This document shows, piece after piece, positions 32,570 through 42,408 of a stretch of DNA of 64,000 nucleotides. The notes beneath the pieces are model-generated. The model did not search any database, had not been told where the DNA came from, and was given only the letters and a program-made list of their open reading frames with translations. The position numbers and the translations under genes are program-made. Each line of letters begins with the position of its first letter. Positions within the stretch are counted from its first letter, which is position 1. The stretch spans positions 1,710,381 to 1,774,380 of the forward strand of contig NZ_CP050191.1 in NCBI RefSeq assembly GCF_011745145.1, read 5' to 3'. The stretch comes from Mycobacterium sp. DL440 (GTDB lineage Bacteria; Actinomycetota; Actinomycetes; Mycobacteriales; Mycobacteriaceae).

Positions 32570-34969
32570 GTGACTCAGAGCGTGACCGTCGGAACCATCA
32601 AATCCGTAACTGCCCGTCTGGCCGAGGAACTCGCCGTGCGCGAAGGGCAGGTCGTCGCCACGGTGGCCCTGCTGGACGAGGGCGCGACAGTGCCGTTCAT
32701 CGCCCGGTACCGCAAGGAGGTCACCGGCAGCCTCGACGACGGCCAGCTGCGCACCCTGGAGGAGCGCCTGGGTTACCTGCGCGAGCTCGACCAGCGTCGT
32801 GAAGCCGTCCTGGCCTCCATCGAGGAGCAGGGCAAGCTCACCGATGAATTGAGGGCTGCGCTCATAATGGCCGACACCAAGGCCCGGGTCGAGGACATCT
32901 ACCTGCCCTACAAGCCCAAACGGCGCACCAAGGCCCAGATCGCGAAGGAAGCCGGCCTGGAGCCGCTGGCGGAGCGGCTGCTGGCCGATCCGACGCTGGT
33001 GCCCGACGAGGTTGCCGGCGAGTTTCTCAACGACGACATCGCCGACGCGTCGGCGGCGCTCGAAGGTGCCCGCCACATCATCATCGAGCGGGCCTCCGAG
33101 GACGCCGAGCTGGTCGGCGCGACCCGCGAGAAATTCTGGGCCGATGGCTCACTGCGTACCGGCCCGTGGTCCGAGGAGGCAGCGAAAAGCCCCGCCGCAC
33201 AGAAATTCCGGGACTACTTCGAGTTCTCCGAGCCGCTGGAGAACATGCCGTCGCACCGGGTGCTCGCCGTGCTGCGCGGCGAGAAGGAACAGGCGCTGTC
33301 CCTGAACTTCGACGGCGGCGAGGACGACCTGTACCAGGCGATGATCGCGCAATCGCTCGGCATCGACATGGCCGCAAAGTCCCCGGCCACCCCGTGGTTG
33401 ACCACCACCGTGCGGCTGGCCTGGCGCGCCAAGCTGATGATCTCGGCTGCTGTGGACGCCCGCATCCGGCTGCGTCAGCGCGCCGAAGAGGAGGCGGTGG
33501 CGGTATTCGCCCGCAACCTCAAGGACCTGCTGCTGGCCGCACCGGCCGGCACCCGCGCAACTCTGGGTCTGGACCCGGGATTCCGCACCGGGGTCAAGGT
33601 CGCCGTCGTCGACGCCACCGGCAAGGTCGTGGACACGTGCGCGATCTTCCCGCACCAGCCGCAGAAGCAGTGGGACCAGTCGAAAGCCGTCCTGGCGGCC
33701 CTGATCGCCCGGCACAACGTCGATCTGATCGCCGTCGGCAACGGAACCGCCTCACGCGAGACTGATGCCCTGGCCAGTGAGCTGATCGCCGACATCCGGT
33801 CGGCCGGGGCGAAAGCGCCGGTGACGGCCATGGTCAGCGAGGCCGGTGCCTCGGTGTACTCGGCGTCGGAATATGCGGCTCGGGAGATGCCCAACCTCGA
33901 CGTGACGCTGCGCGGCGCGGTCTCGATCGCCCGTCGCCTGCAGGACCCGCTGGCCGAGCTGGTCAAGATCGACCCGAAGTCGATCGGGGTGGGGCAGTAC
34001 CAGCACGACGTGACGCCGGGCTCGCTGGCGCGCAGCCTCAATGCCGTCGTCGAAGACGCGGTGAACGCGGTGGGTGTGGATCTCAACACCGCTTCGGTGC
34101 CGCTGCTGGCCCGGGTGTCCGGGGTTACCGAATCCTTGGCCGAGGCCATCGTGGCGCACCGCGAGAGCGCCGGCGCCTTCCGCAGCCGCAAGGCGCTGCT
34201 GGATGTTCCGCGCCTGGGCCCCAAGGCCTTCGAACAGTGCGCGGGCTTCCTGCGGATCCGCGACGGTGAGGACCCGCTGGACGCCTCCGGGGTGCACCCC
34301 GAGTCCTACCCCGTGGTGCGACGCATCCTGGATCGCTCAGGCGTGACGCTGGCCGAGCTGATCGGTGACGAGCGCACCTTGCGCGGGCTCAAGCCCGCCG
34401 ACTTCGCCGATGAACGGTTCGGCGTTCCGACCGTGACCGACATCCTGGCCGAGCTGGAGAAGCCGGGACGCGACCCACGGCCCGCCTTCTCCACGGCCAC
34501 CTTTGCCGCCGGTGTCGAGAAGGTCGGCGACCTCAAGCCCGGCATGGTGCTGGAGGGCGTGGTGACCAATGTCGCGGCCTTCGGCGCCTTTGTGGACGTG
34601 GGTGTACACCAGGACGGTCTCGTGCACGTCTCGGCGATGGCCGACCGGTTCATCTCCGACCCGCACGAGGTGGTGAAGTCCGGACAGGTGGTCAAGGTCA
34701 AGGTCGTCGACGTCGACGTGGAGCGACAGCGCATCGGCCTGACCCTGAGGCTCAACGACACTCCGCAGCAGGGCAAGCGGCCCGACCGGGGCGGCCAGGG
34801 CGGCCCGAACCGTCGCGACGGTGGCGGCAACCCGGGTGGTGGGGGCAACCAGGGCCGCGGCGGGGACCGGCGAAACCAGAACCGCGGCAACAACTCCGGT
34901 CGCCGCGAGTCGAATCAGCCGACGGGCTCGATGGCTGATGCGCTGCGCAACGCAGGTTTCGGAAAGTAG
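32570..34969 (+). CDS. tex: Tex-family S1 RNA-binding protein
   Basis: This protein of 799 aa is a Tex homologue, a conserved nucleic-acid-binding accessory factor of transcription. The N-terminal Tex domain starts VREGQVVATVALLDEGATVPFIARYRKE (here recognisable by ATVPFIARYRKE), then an YqgF/RNase H-like region (LGLDPGFRTGVKVAVVD), helix-hairpin-helix repeats near residue 510 and an S1 domain at about 650-730 (GVVTNVAAFGAFVDVGVH). A Gly/Arg/Asn-rich tail follows. TAGGGT ends 8 bases before GTG 32570. A longer reading frame runs back through tRNA-Val and is not the gene. Confidence 0.95.
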   Translation: MTQSVTVGTIKSVTARLAEELAVREGQVVATVALLDEGATVPFIARYRKEVTGSLDDGQLRTLEERLGYLRELDQRREAVLASIEEQGKLTDELRAALIMADTKARVEDIYLPYKPKRRTKAQIAKEAGLEPLAERLLADPTLVPDEVAGEFLNDDIADASAALEGARHIIIERASEDAELVGATREKFWADGSLRTGPWSEEAAKSPAAQKFRDYFEFSEPLENMPSHRVLAVLRGEKEQALSLNFDGGEDDLYQAMIAQSLGIDMAAKSPATPWLTTTVRLAWRAKLMISAAVDARIRLRQRAEEEAVAVFARNLKDLLLAAPAGTRATLGLDPGFRTGVKVAVVDATGKVVDTCAIFPHQPQKQWDQSKAVLAALIARHNVDLIAVGNGTASRETDALASELIADIRSAGAKAPVTAMVSEAGASVYSASEYAAREMPNLDVTLRGAVSIARRLQDPLAELVKIDPKSIGVGQYQHDVTPGSLARSLNAVVEDAVNAVGVDLNTASVPLLARVSGVTESLAEAIVAHRESAGAFRSRKALLDVPRLGPKAFEQCAGFLRIRDGEDPLDASGVHPESYPVVRRILDRSGVTLAELIGDERTLRGLKPADFADERFGVPTVTDILAELEKPGRDPRPAFSTATFAAGVEKVGDLKPGMVLEGVVTNVAAFGAFVDVGVHQDGLVHVSAMADRFISDPHEVVKSGQVVKVKVVDVDVERQRIGLTLRLNDTPQQGKRPDRGGQGGPNRRDGGGNPGGGGNQGRGGDRRNQNRGNNSGRRESNQPTGSMADALRNAGFGK

Positions 34970-34972
34970 CGG

Positions 34973-35689
34973 CTACGAGGTTTGCTCCGGGGCCTGATCG
35001 GCCTCGGAGTGGTGACGGCGCCAGGACCGGTAGCCGCGGTGGGCTGCGAACGCCCCGGCGATCGCCGTCACGCACCACACCCCGATCGCCGTATAGGCCA
35101 GCGGGGCCGAGAGATCGCCGATCGACGCGCCAAGGGCGGTGTAGACGAACGCGCGCGGCACCGAGCCGATGAACGCCCCGGCCGCCATCTGCCACAAGGG
35201 CACACCGAACGCGCCGAAGGCGTACGACGCCAGTGCGTCGGATAGTCCGGGCACGAAACGCTGCCCGACCACCGCCCACAGGCCGCCCCGCTGGATCTGG
35301 TGGTCCAGTCGGTCGGCCCGTTGCGCCCCGAGCAGGGCCCGGGCACTGTCCCGTCCGGCGCGCCGGCCGATCAGGCTGGCCACCACGGCCGTGCCCACCG
35401 TCGCGCCCAAGGTCACGAAGGTGCCCAGCACCGGCCCGAACAGCACACCGCTGCCCGCGGCCAGGATCGGACCGGGCACGAACAGCGCGCCGAGGCAGGC
35501 CGACACCACGACATAGGCCAGCGGCGCGGCGGGTCCTGTCGAGGCGACGAGGGCCCGGATGTCGTCGACATCGATGACGCGGGCGATGGCCACCAGATAG
35601 AACAGGCCGAAGAGAAACACCGCGAAGGCGAGGAGCCGCAGTATGTGCGGTCGCCGGTTGATGGCGGGGGGATTGTCGTCGTCAGTCAT
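34973..35689 (-). CDS. TVP38/TMEM64 (DedA-like) membrane protein
   Basis: This protein of 238 aa has about six helices and the SNARE-associated/VTT domain: FVPGPILAAGSGVLFGP near residue 70 and the re-entrant glycine motif GQRFVPGLSDALASYAFG near 140. Relatives act as lipid scramblase-like or transport proteins in the membrane. Start ATG 35689 (MTDDDN) is preferred to one 3 codons upstream. It lies downstream of the MerR gene on the same strand. Confidence 0.85.
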   Translation of the reverse strand: MTDDDNPPAINRRPHILRLLAFAVFLFGLFYLVAIARVIDVDDIRALVASTGPAAPLAYVVVSACLGALFVPGPILAAGSGVLFGPVLGTFVTLGATVGTAVVASLIGRRAGRDSARALLGAQRADRLDHQIQRGGLWAVVGQRFVPGLSDALASYAFGAFGVPLWQMAAGAFIGSVPRAFVYTALGASIGDLSAPLAYTAIGVWCVTAIAGAFAAHRGYRSWRRHHSEADQAPEQTS

Positions 35690-35717
35690 CGCGCACACGA
35701 TTGTTCCGCATCGTGCG

Positions 35718-36074
35718 TCACCCCGACGCCGCGTCGATCACCCCGTCGAGAATCTCGCGTGACGTCGACAAGTCCCGGATCGCCTGCTCGAGCCGGTGGC
35801 GTTCGGCGGAAAGCTCGCTGAGCAGGCGGGGTGTGGCCTGCGGGGCAGGTCCGCCGTCGGCATCGCGCATACAGGGCAGCAGCGACGAGATGGTGCGGCT
35901 GTGCAGCCCGGCGGCAAAGAGCTCCTGGATGCGGATCACCCGGTCGACGGCCTTCTCCGGATACTCGCGTTGCCCGCCCGGGGTGCGGTCGGACACCAAC
36001 AGGCCCTGCTCTTCGTAATAGCGCAGCGACCGTTGGCTGACCCCGGTGCGGCGTGCGAGTTCGCCTATACGCAT
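35718..36074 (-). CDS. MerR-family regulator
   Basis: This protein of 118 aa has the MerR winged helix at the N-terminus (MRIGELARRTGVSQRSLRYY then EEQGLL) and a coiled-coil dimer helix at residues 75-110. A single Cys (LLPCMRDAD) lies near residue 67, too little for a metal or [2Fe-2S] site, so the signal is likely organic or absent. It is divergent from a polysaccharide deacetylase with a MerR-style promoter between them. Confidence 0.88.
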   Translation of the reverse strand: MRIGELARRTGVSQRSLRYYEEQGLLVSDRTPGGQREYPEKAVDRVIRIQELFAAGLHSRTISSLLPCMRDADGGPAPQATPRLLSELSAERHRLEQAIRDLSTSREILDGVIDAASG

Positions 36075-36096
36075 ATGCCAGTTATACCGACGCGAC

Positions 36097-36128
36097 TTGA
36101 CCCTGACATCGGTGTCAGCTCGTACCGT
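36097..36128 (+). promoter_or_regulatory. MerR-type overlong-spacer promoter
   Basis: -35 TTGACC (36097-36102), a palindrome CTGACA-TCGG-TGTCAG (36103-36118) in the spacer, and -10 TACCGT (36123-36128). The 20-bp spacer and central palindrome are the hallmarks of MerR activation. The deacetylase ATG follows 5 bases later, so the mRNA is leaderless. Confidence 0.7.
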
Positions 36129-36133
36129 TCGTC

Positions 36134-37030
36134 ATGACCACGTTGCAACCGCCTTTCACCTACAGCCCGATCATCGAACGTGCACCCATCAGCTGGCCCG
36201 GCGGCGCACGCGTCGCGGTCTACATCGGACTCAACGTCGAACACTTCCTCGCCGACCGGCCCTCGACGAGTATCTGGCCCGGTACCGCGGAGCTGACCCC
36301 CGATGCGCTCAATTACGGCTGGCGGGATTACGGGGCCCGGGTGGGGATCTGGCGCACGATCGACGCCTTCGACAGGCACGGCATCCGTCCCAGCGTGCTG
36401 CTGAATTCGGCTGTCATCGAGCATCATCCGCAGATCGTGGCCGCCGGCGTGGAACGGAACTGGACGTGGCTGGCGCACGGGCAGACCAACTCGATTCTGC
36501 ACACCGGGCTGGCCGTCGGCGAGGAGCGTCGGATTCTCGCCACGATCGCCGCCGATATCGCCGATGCGACGGGCAGGCGCCCGCGCGGCTGGATGGGGCC
36601 GGGCCTGACCGAAACCGCTCACACTCCGGAATTGTTGGCTGAACTCGGTTTTCACTATGTCCTTGACTGGACCAACGATGACCAGCCCTACCCGCTGACA
36701 GTCCCAGGCATGTTCAGCGTGCCGTACTCGGTGGAACTCAACGATCTTCTGATCTTCGGAAAAGGCTTCACCGGGCCAGAGTTCGTGCAAATGGTGATCG
36801 ATCAGTACGAGCAGCTGCACGCGGACTCTGCTACCAGTGGCCGGGTGATGGCATTGGCGCTGCACCCCTTCGTGATCGGGCAACCCTTCCGGCACAAGTA
36901 CCTCGAGCAGGTTCTGGAGTACCTAGCCGCGCAACCTGACGCGTGGTTGACGACCAGCGATGAGATCGCGGCAATCCGCCGGAATGATTGCGAACGCGTC
37001 GTTCTTCATCCTGTTGACGGCCGCCGGTAA
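36134..37030 (+). CDS. polysaccharide deacetylase-like protein (PuuE/allantoinase-like)
   Basis: This protein of 298 aa belongs to the NodB/polysaccharide-deacetylase superfamily, on the PuuE-like branch: VAVYIGLNVEHF at the start, WRDYGARVGIWRTID near residue 62, AHGQTNS, and MALALHPFVIGQP near 236, where a catalytic His is expected. It probably hydrolyses a C-N bond (amide or N-acetyl). Its last 15 or so codons are read out of frame through a cytochrome P450 relic, so the natural C-terminus has been replaced. The MerR promoter upstream suggests inducible expression. Confidence 0.85.
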   Translation: MTTLQPPFTYSPIIERAPISWPGGARVAVYIGLNVEHFLADRPSTSIWPGTAELTPDALNYGWRDYGARVGIWRTIDAFDRHGIRPSVLLNSAVIEHHPQIVAAGVERNWTWLAHGQTNSILHTGLAVGEERRILATIAADIADATGRRPRGWMGPGLTETAHTPELLAELGFHYVLDWTNDDQPYPLTVPGMFSVPYSVELNDLLIFGKGFTGPEFVQMVIDQYEQLHADSATSGRVMALALHPFVIGQPFRHKYLEQVLEYLAAQPDAWLTTSDEIAAIRRNDCERVVLHPVDGRR

Positions 37031-37196
37031 CGATACGACCCGCAACGCGATCAGTCATGGCATGGTGGCGCTGAGCCGTTATCCCGACGAACGTGCCACA
37101 TGGTGGAACGACTTCGACGAGGTATCGCCGACGGCAGTGGAAGAGATCGTGCACGGCGTCAAACACCTGCGCGCCGCGTGGACCTCGGCTGCCTAG
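36987..37196 (+). pseudogene. cytochrome P450 relic
   Basis: From about 36987 a second frame encodes FFILLTAAGNDTTRNAISHG and continues with SRYPDERATWWNDF and PTAVEEIV. This is the I-helix (AGNDTTR) and following helix of a CYP125/142-type P450. Neither the N-terminal half nor the heme-binding Cys region is present. The frame ends at TAG 37196. It overlaps the deacetylase end by about 44 bases. Confidence 0.8.
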
Positions 37197-38215
37197 AGCG
37201 ACGCGACTGGAATGTCGTGGAGGCGCGGCGGAATCGTGGCGGCCCCGAGTTTCTTGAGTGCGGCGGCCGCGTCGAGTGAACGCACCGGACGTCCCACCCG
37301 GGCATGGTCAGCGGTGACCCGCTGGATCAGCTCGTTGACAGGTGCGCGCAGACCGTGCAGGCGGGCCTGAAACACGATTTCGCCGTTGAACCAGTCGGTT
37401 TCGACCTGAGTGTGGCCTCGGGCCACGCTCTGCCAGGTGGAGCTCAAGTAGTCACCGTTGACCCGGCCTTGCAGCAGATCCCCGCGGCGTCGTGCATCCT
37501 GTTCGGCGGTGACCAAGGGAATCCCGGCGGCCGTGAGCACATGTTCGGCCTCCGTGTGGGCGCGGGCGACCAATTCGTTGGCGTCGGGTCCCGGACGGTA
37601 CACCGCGATCACCCCGTTACCGAGATTGGCGATCAGCTTGCGGTGTTTCCACGCCACGATGTCATCGCGCACCAGCGAATGGAATCCGGCCTCGCGCAGC
37701 GTGGCCGCGGTCTGTTCGGCCAGCCTGTCCTGGCCGGTGGGGTAGCGGCCGAGATCGAGGATCCCCGCCACCGGATGGCTCTGTTGGATGACCACGCCGG
37801 GTTCGAGGTGAGCGGCCGGGAGCATCACCGTGACGCCGTACACGTTGGCGAACATCCGGAGGGCGGCAGCCTCGTTGGTGACACCGTTCTGAGCGATGAA
37901 CACCGGTGTGTCCGACCGTGCGTGCGCGCTGAGATCGGCTAGAGCCGAGGCAGTTTGGTGGCTCTTGACCGCCAGTATCACCACCGGGTCAGCCGACCAG
38001 TCGACCTCGCCGGCGCCTGCCGCGGTCGGCAGTGCCACGGTGTCGGTCCCGGTCTGTGTCACCAGGGTGAGGCCGCGGGAGCGGATTGCGTCGAGGTGTT
38101 CGCCGCGGGCGACGGCAGTAACGTCGAACCCGGCCAGCCGCAGTCGGGCGGCAATCACACCGCCGATCGCGCCGACTCCGTACACCACGAACGGTCGGGT
38201 GAAAGTTCTCGCCAT
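37193..38215 (-). CDS. ketopantoate reductase (ApbA/PanE)-family protein
   Basis: This protein of 340 aa has the Rossmann nucleotide motif VVYGVGAIGGVIAARL, the family's VKSHQTASAL and FIAQNGVTNE, and a C-terminal helical domain with KLIANLGNGV. It reduces a 2-keto acid or related carbonyl with NADPH; it may not be the real PanE, since it lacks pantothenate neighbours. The ATG at 38215 gives the usual length; a GTG at 38266 that overlaps the LysR stop as GTGA would add 17 aa. It follows the LysR gene in the same direction. Confidence 0.85.
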   Translation of the reverse strand: MARTFTRPFVVYGVGAIGGVIAARLRLAGFDVTAVARGEHLDAIRSRGLTLVTQTGTDTVALPTAAGAGEVDWSADPVVILAVKSHQTASALADLSAHARSDTPVFIAQNGVTNEAAALRMFANVYGVTVMLPAAHLEPGVVIQQSHPVAGILDLGRYPTGQDRLAEQTAATLREAGFHSLVRDDIVAWKHRKLIANLGNGVIAVYRPGPDANELVARAHTEAEHVLTAAGIPLVTAEQDARRRGDLLQGRVNGDYLSSTWQSVARGHTQVETDWFNGEIVFQARLHGLRAPVNELIQRVTADHARVGRPVRSLDAAAALKKLGAATIPPRLHDIPVASL

Positions 38216-38262
38216 CGCAGGTCGCCTCGATTCTTCGGTGTTGAGGACACGATCGCGGCGTA

Positions 38263-39195
38263 TCACGATGCGACGCCGAGTGGCTCGGAGGACTGCGTGG
38301 GCAGTGCCTCATCTGCGATCGTCCGCAACGTACGCAGGATGAGCGCGAGGTTCGGATCGCGCTGCCTGCCGGCGCGGACGACGGCACTGATGGCGCGACC
38401 GCCGAGGGCGAGGTCTCCGACGATCAGACCTTCCAGGTTGCCCGGCACCGACAACCGGGGCACGATGGCCGACGCTACCTCGGTGGCCGCCAGCTCGCAG
38501 ATGTTCTGCGCGCCGATCAGCCGGTGCTTGACCTGCGGGGTGAAACCGGCGCTCTCGCAGGCATGTACGGCGGCGGTTCCCAGACCGGAATTCTGCGGTC
38601 CGGTCACCCAGAACCCTTCGGCCAGGGCGGACAGGCCCTGTTTGCGGATCCTCAGATGTGACTCTGTGGGGGCCAACAGCACCAGCGGTTCGAACAACAA
38701 CGGCGTGGTGGTCAGGCCGCCTGTCGGGTCTGGGCCGAGGAAGTCGTACTGGCACGTGATCGCGACATCGACCTCGCCCTGGCGCAGCAGCCGCAGCGCG
38801 GCAGCGCTCGTATCCTGCTGGACCTGCACGCGAAGATCCGGTGCTTCGCTGCTGAGGCGATGCATCAGGGGAACGGCCAGCGTGGGAATCCCCATGTTGA
38901 ACGTGGCGATGGCGACCTGCCCGGCCACCCGGTCCCGGGTTTCGGCCACTGCGCTCATGGCCTCGTCGACGGCGACCAGGACGCGACGGACGTGCTCGGC
39001 GAGCACCTGACCGCTGCGGGTCAGCCCAAGGGTGCGCCCGTCGCGACGGAACAGTACTGCTCCGGCTTCCTCTTCCAGCACGCGAAGCTGTTGGGAAACT
39101 GCAGAACTCGTGATGTTGCGATGCGCGGCCACCGCGGTGACCGATCCGAGGTCGGCCAGATCCGCCAGCAGCATCATCCGACGTAGGTCCAGCAA
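38263..39195 (-). CDS. LysR-family transcriptional regulator
   Basis: This LTTR has 310 aa. The HTH includes GSVTAVAAHRNITSSAVSQQ and QLRVLEEEAG; the effector domain is at about 90-300. I chose TTG 39195 (LLDLRRMMLLADL) because AGGGGGTGGG lies just before it and family members start at this point; an ATG 6 codons later is possible. It precedes the ketopantoate reductase-like gene on the same strand and is divergent, after a long gap, from the TauD-led cluster; it may control either. Confidence 0.87.
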   Translation of the reverse strand: MLDLRRMMLLADLADLGSVTAVAAHRNITSSAVSQQLRVLEEEAGAVLFRRDGRTLGLTRSGQVLAEHVRRVLVAVDEAMSAVAETRDRVAGQVAIATFNMGIPTLAVPLMHRLSSEAPDLRVQVQQDTSAAALRLLRQGEVDVAITCQYDFLGPDPTGGLTTTPLLFEPLVLLAPTESHLRIRKQGLSALAEGFWVTGPQNSGLGTAAVHACESAGFTPQVKHRLIGAQNICELAATEVASAIVPRLSVPGNLEGLIVGDLALGGRAISAVVRAGRQRDPNLALILRTLRTIADEALPTQSSEPLGVAS

Positions 39196-39540
39196 CGCCC
39201 ACCCCCTGGGAGGTGACGGGGCACGCCGTCGACGCGCGTGAGTTCGGCGCGGAGGCAAGTGGTGAAGTCCGTCGGATTCACGGTCGCCAGAATGACAGAA
39301 CTGTCGGGCGAGCGCAGCGAAATGATACTCGGTGTTGTGCCAGCACTCCGCTCTGAACAGGGCTTTTCGGCGTGCAGCGTCAGGAATCACCGAAATTGTA
39401 ATTCTCGTGTCATCCAGGCTTCACGCGAGATTAAGGCGCGCTGAAGGGTTCCGGTAGCAAAAGACTGTTGTTCGTCGCCCTCGGCGCACCGACTCTGGCC
39501 ACAGCAGTCCGACACCGAGTCAAGACAAGGGAGCCCGCGC
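39196..39540. promoter_or_regulatory. 345-bp gap between LysR and TauD genes
   Basis: No gene is convincing here. It should hold the promoters for both divergent units. A weak AT-rich inverted repeat (GAAATTGTAATTC, 39392-39404) is the only operator-like element I see. Confidence 0.35.
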
Positions 39541-40494
39541 ATGACCGACATCACCGAAAAACTCAGGGAAAACAGCACTCTCACCGACACCGGTCTGGAC
39601 GTCGTGCCCGTCGCCGGGTACATCGGCGCCGAGATCCGCGGGGTCGACCTGCGCGGCGAGCTGGAGAGCAGCGTCGTCGAGGAGATCCGCAGTGCGCTGC
39701 ACACCTACAAGGTGATCTTCTTCCGCGATCAGGAGATCGGGCATGCCGAACAGGTCGCGTTCGCGCGGAAGTTCGGCAAGGTGACCCCGGCCCATCCTCA
39801 TGAGGAGGAAGCGCCCGACGGGTTCCCTGAGATCCTGCCGATCGACAGCCGGCGCTACGAGCGTCATCTGGGCCGCAAGCGCACCTCGTACGACAGCAGC
39901 TGGCATACCGACGTCACCGCACTGGTGAACCCGCCCGCGGCCTCGATTCTGCGCGCACACATCCTGCCGCCCTACGGCGGTGACACCGCGTGGACCAACC
40001 TCGTTGCGGCGTATGAGAACCTGCCCAAGGATCTGCGGGACTTTGCCGACAAGCTCGACATCAGGCACCAGTTCAATGCGCGCGCGGTGGCCGGCAGCCA
40101 GCGGGACCGGAAGGTGCGTGAGGCGAACTTGGTGACCTATCATCCCGCGGTCCGCGTGCACCCGGTCACGGGGGAGCGCGCACTGTTCGTCAGTCCCGGC
40201 TTCACCCGTGGTACCCGCGAGATCCGGGGTTACTCACCGACGCAGAGTGAGGCGATCCTGAAGCTGCTGTGGGATGAGGCGACGCGCACCGAGTACACGG
40301 TCCGGTTCCGCTGGGCGCCGGGCAGCATCGCGTTCTGGGACAACCGGGCCACCGCACACCTGGCGATCGCCGATGCCGGCCACCTCGACTACGACCGCGT
40401 GCTCTACCGCGTCACCCTCGAAGGAGATGTGCCCCAGGGTGTCGACGGCCGCACGTCCGACTCGGTCTCCGGCGACGCCTTCTACGGTTCCTGA
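39541..40494 (+). CDS. TauD/TfdA-family dioxygenase
   Basis: This Fe(II)/2-oxoglutarate dioxygenase has 317 aa. Ligands of the facial triad are visible: HTD in SSWHTDVTALV near residue 120, and the distal His near WDNRATAHLAIAD, followed by the oxoglutarate-binding Arg (YRVTLEGD). It resembles alkylsulfatase/taurine dioxygenases (AtsK, Rv3406), which release sulfite or sulfate from organosulfur compounds. It heads a run with aldo/keto reductase and nitroreductase genes on the same strand. Confidence 0.9.
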   Translation: MTDITEKLRENSTLTDTGLDVVPVAGYIGAEIRGVDLRGELESSVVEEIRSALHTYKVIFFRDQEIGHAEQVAFARKFGKVTPAHPHEEEAPDGFPEILPIDSRRYERHLGRKRTSYDSSWHTDVTALVNPPAASILRAHILPPYGGDTAWTNLVAAYENLPKDLRDFADKLDIRHQFNARAVAGSQRDRKVREANLVTYHPAVRVHPVTGERALFVSPGFTRGTREIRGYSPTQSEAILKLLWDEATRTEYTVRFRWAPGSIAFWDNRATAHLAIADAGHLDYDRVLYRVTLEGDVPQGVDGRTSDSVSGDAFYGS

Positions 40495-40527
40495 TCAAGC
40501 ACGACCACAACTAGAAAGCAGGCAAGT

Positions 40528-41543
<1,016 letters not shown>

Positions 41544-41547
<4 letters not shown>

Positions 41548-42341
41548 CCGTCATCGCCCGTTACGGCGACATTGACGCGGCGCTGGCGGTGCACAGCGAG
41601 ACGCTGGCACTGCAACTGGCGCACCGGTCGGTGCGGAAGTTCACCGCCCAGTCGGTGACCGATGAGCAACTTTCGGCGCTGGTCGCCGCCGCCCAGTCGG
41701 CGGCGACCAGCTCGAATCTCCAGCCGTGGAGCGTGATCGCCATCCGCGATCCGCAGCGCAAGACCCGGCTGGCTGCACTGGCCAACAATCAGCAGTTCAT
41801 CAACGAGGCACCGCTGTTCCTGGTTTGGGTGGCTGATCTGGGGCGGGCGCGTCGGTTGGCGCAACGGTCCGGGGTCGCGCTGGATGGTGCGGATTATCTG
41901 GAGACCACGATCATCGGATTTGTCGACACCGCACTGGCCGCGCAGAATGCGGTGGTGGCCGCCGAATCATTGGGGCTGGGCACGGTTTTCGTCGGAGCCA
42001 TCCGCAACCACCCCGAAGAGGTGGCAGCCGAGCTAGGACTGCCGCCACACGCCGTCGCGACGTTCGGCCTCGCTGTCGGCACCCCGGACCCGACGGAAAA
42101 CGCCGGAATCAAACCGCGGTTGCCCCGGGATGCGGTGCTGCACCGCGAGCAGTATGACGCGCAGGCGGCGGATTCGCATCTGCCTGCCTATGACGATCGC
42201 CTGGCGGTGTACAACAATCGCTACGGTCTGTCGGGCAGCTGGAGTGAGCGGGTGCTGAGCCGGTTGGCGGGCCCGCATTCGTTGTCCGGGCGACACCGGC
42301 TGCGTGAGCAACTGGACCGCCTGGGCCTGCCTTCGCGCTGA
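41544..42341 (+). CDS. NfsA/FRP-like NADPH-dependent nitroreductase
   Basis: This FMN reductase has 265 aa: RSVRKFTAQSVTDEQL near residue 25, SAATSSNLQPWSVIAI and ESLGLGTVFVGAIRNHPEE. These match the NfsA/FRP branch. In sulfur clusters such enzymes may supply reduced flavin to two-component monooxygenases, and three candidate monooxygenases lie within 10 kb. GTG start overlaps the preceding stop. A strong inverted repeat follows the gene. Confidence 0.88.
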
Positions 42342-42345
42342 GGGT

Positions 42346-42395
42346 TTGTCACGCCAGCGTGGCTCTCGGCCGCGGGAGCCACGCTGGCGTGACAA
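42346..42395. terminator. bidirectional terminator with 20-bp perfect stem
   Basis: Arms at 42346-42365 (begins TTGTCACGCCAGCG) and 42376-42395 are exact reverse complements around a 10-base loop. It lies between convergent genes (nitroreductase and the DszC-like gene) and lacks a T-tract on either side, as is common for mycobacterial stem-only terminators. Confidence 0.75.
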
Positions 42396-42408
42396 GCAGG
42401 AGCAGGCG

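Noticed and set aside
32270..34969. 899-aa version of Tex
   Set aside because: Its first 100 codons run through tRNA-Val; the Tex start is better placed at GTG 32570 with a -10 element.
37193..38215. Definite assignment as pantothenate-pathway PanE
   Set aside because: The fold is clear, but many paralogues act on other substrates and no pantothenate genes are nearby.
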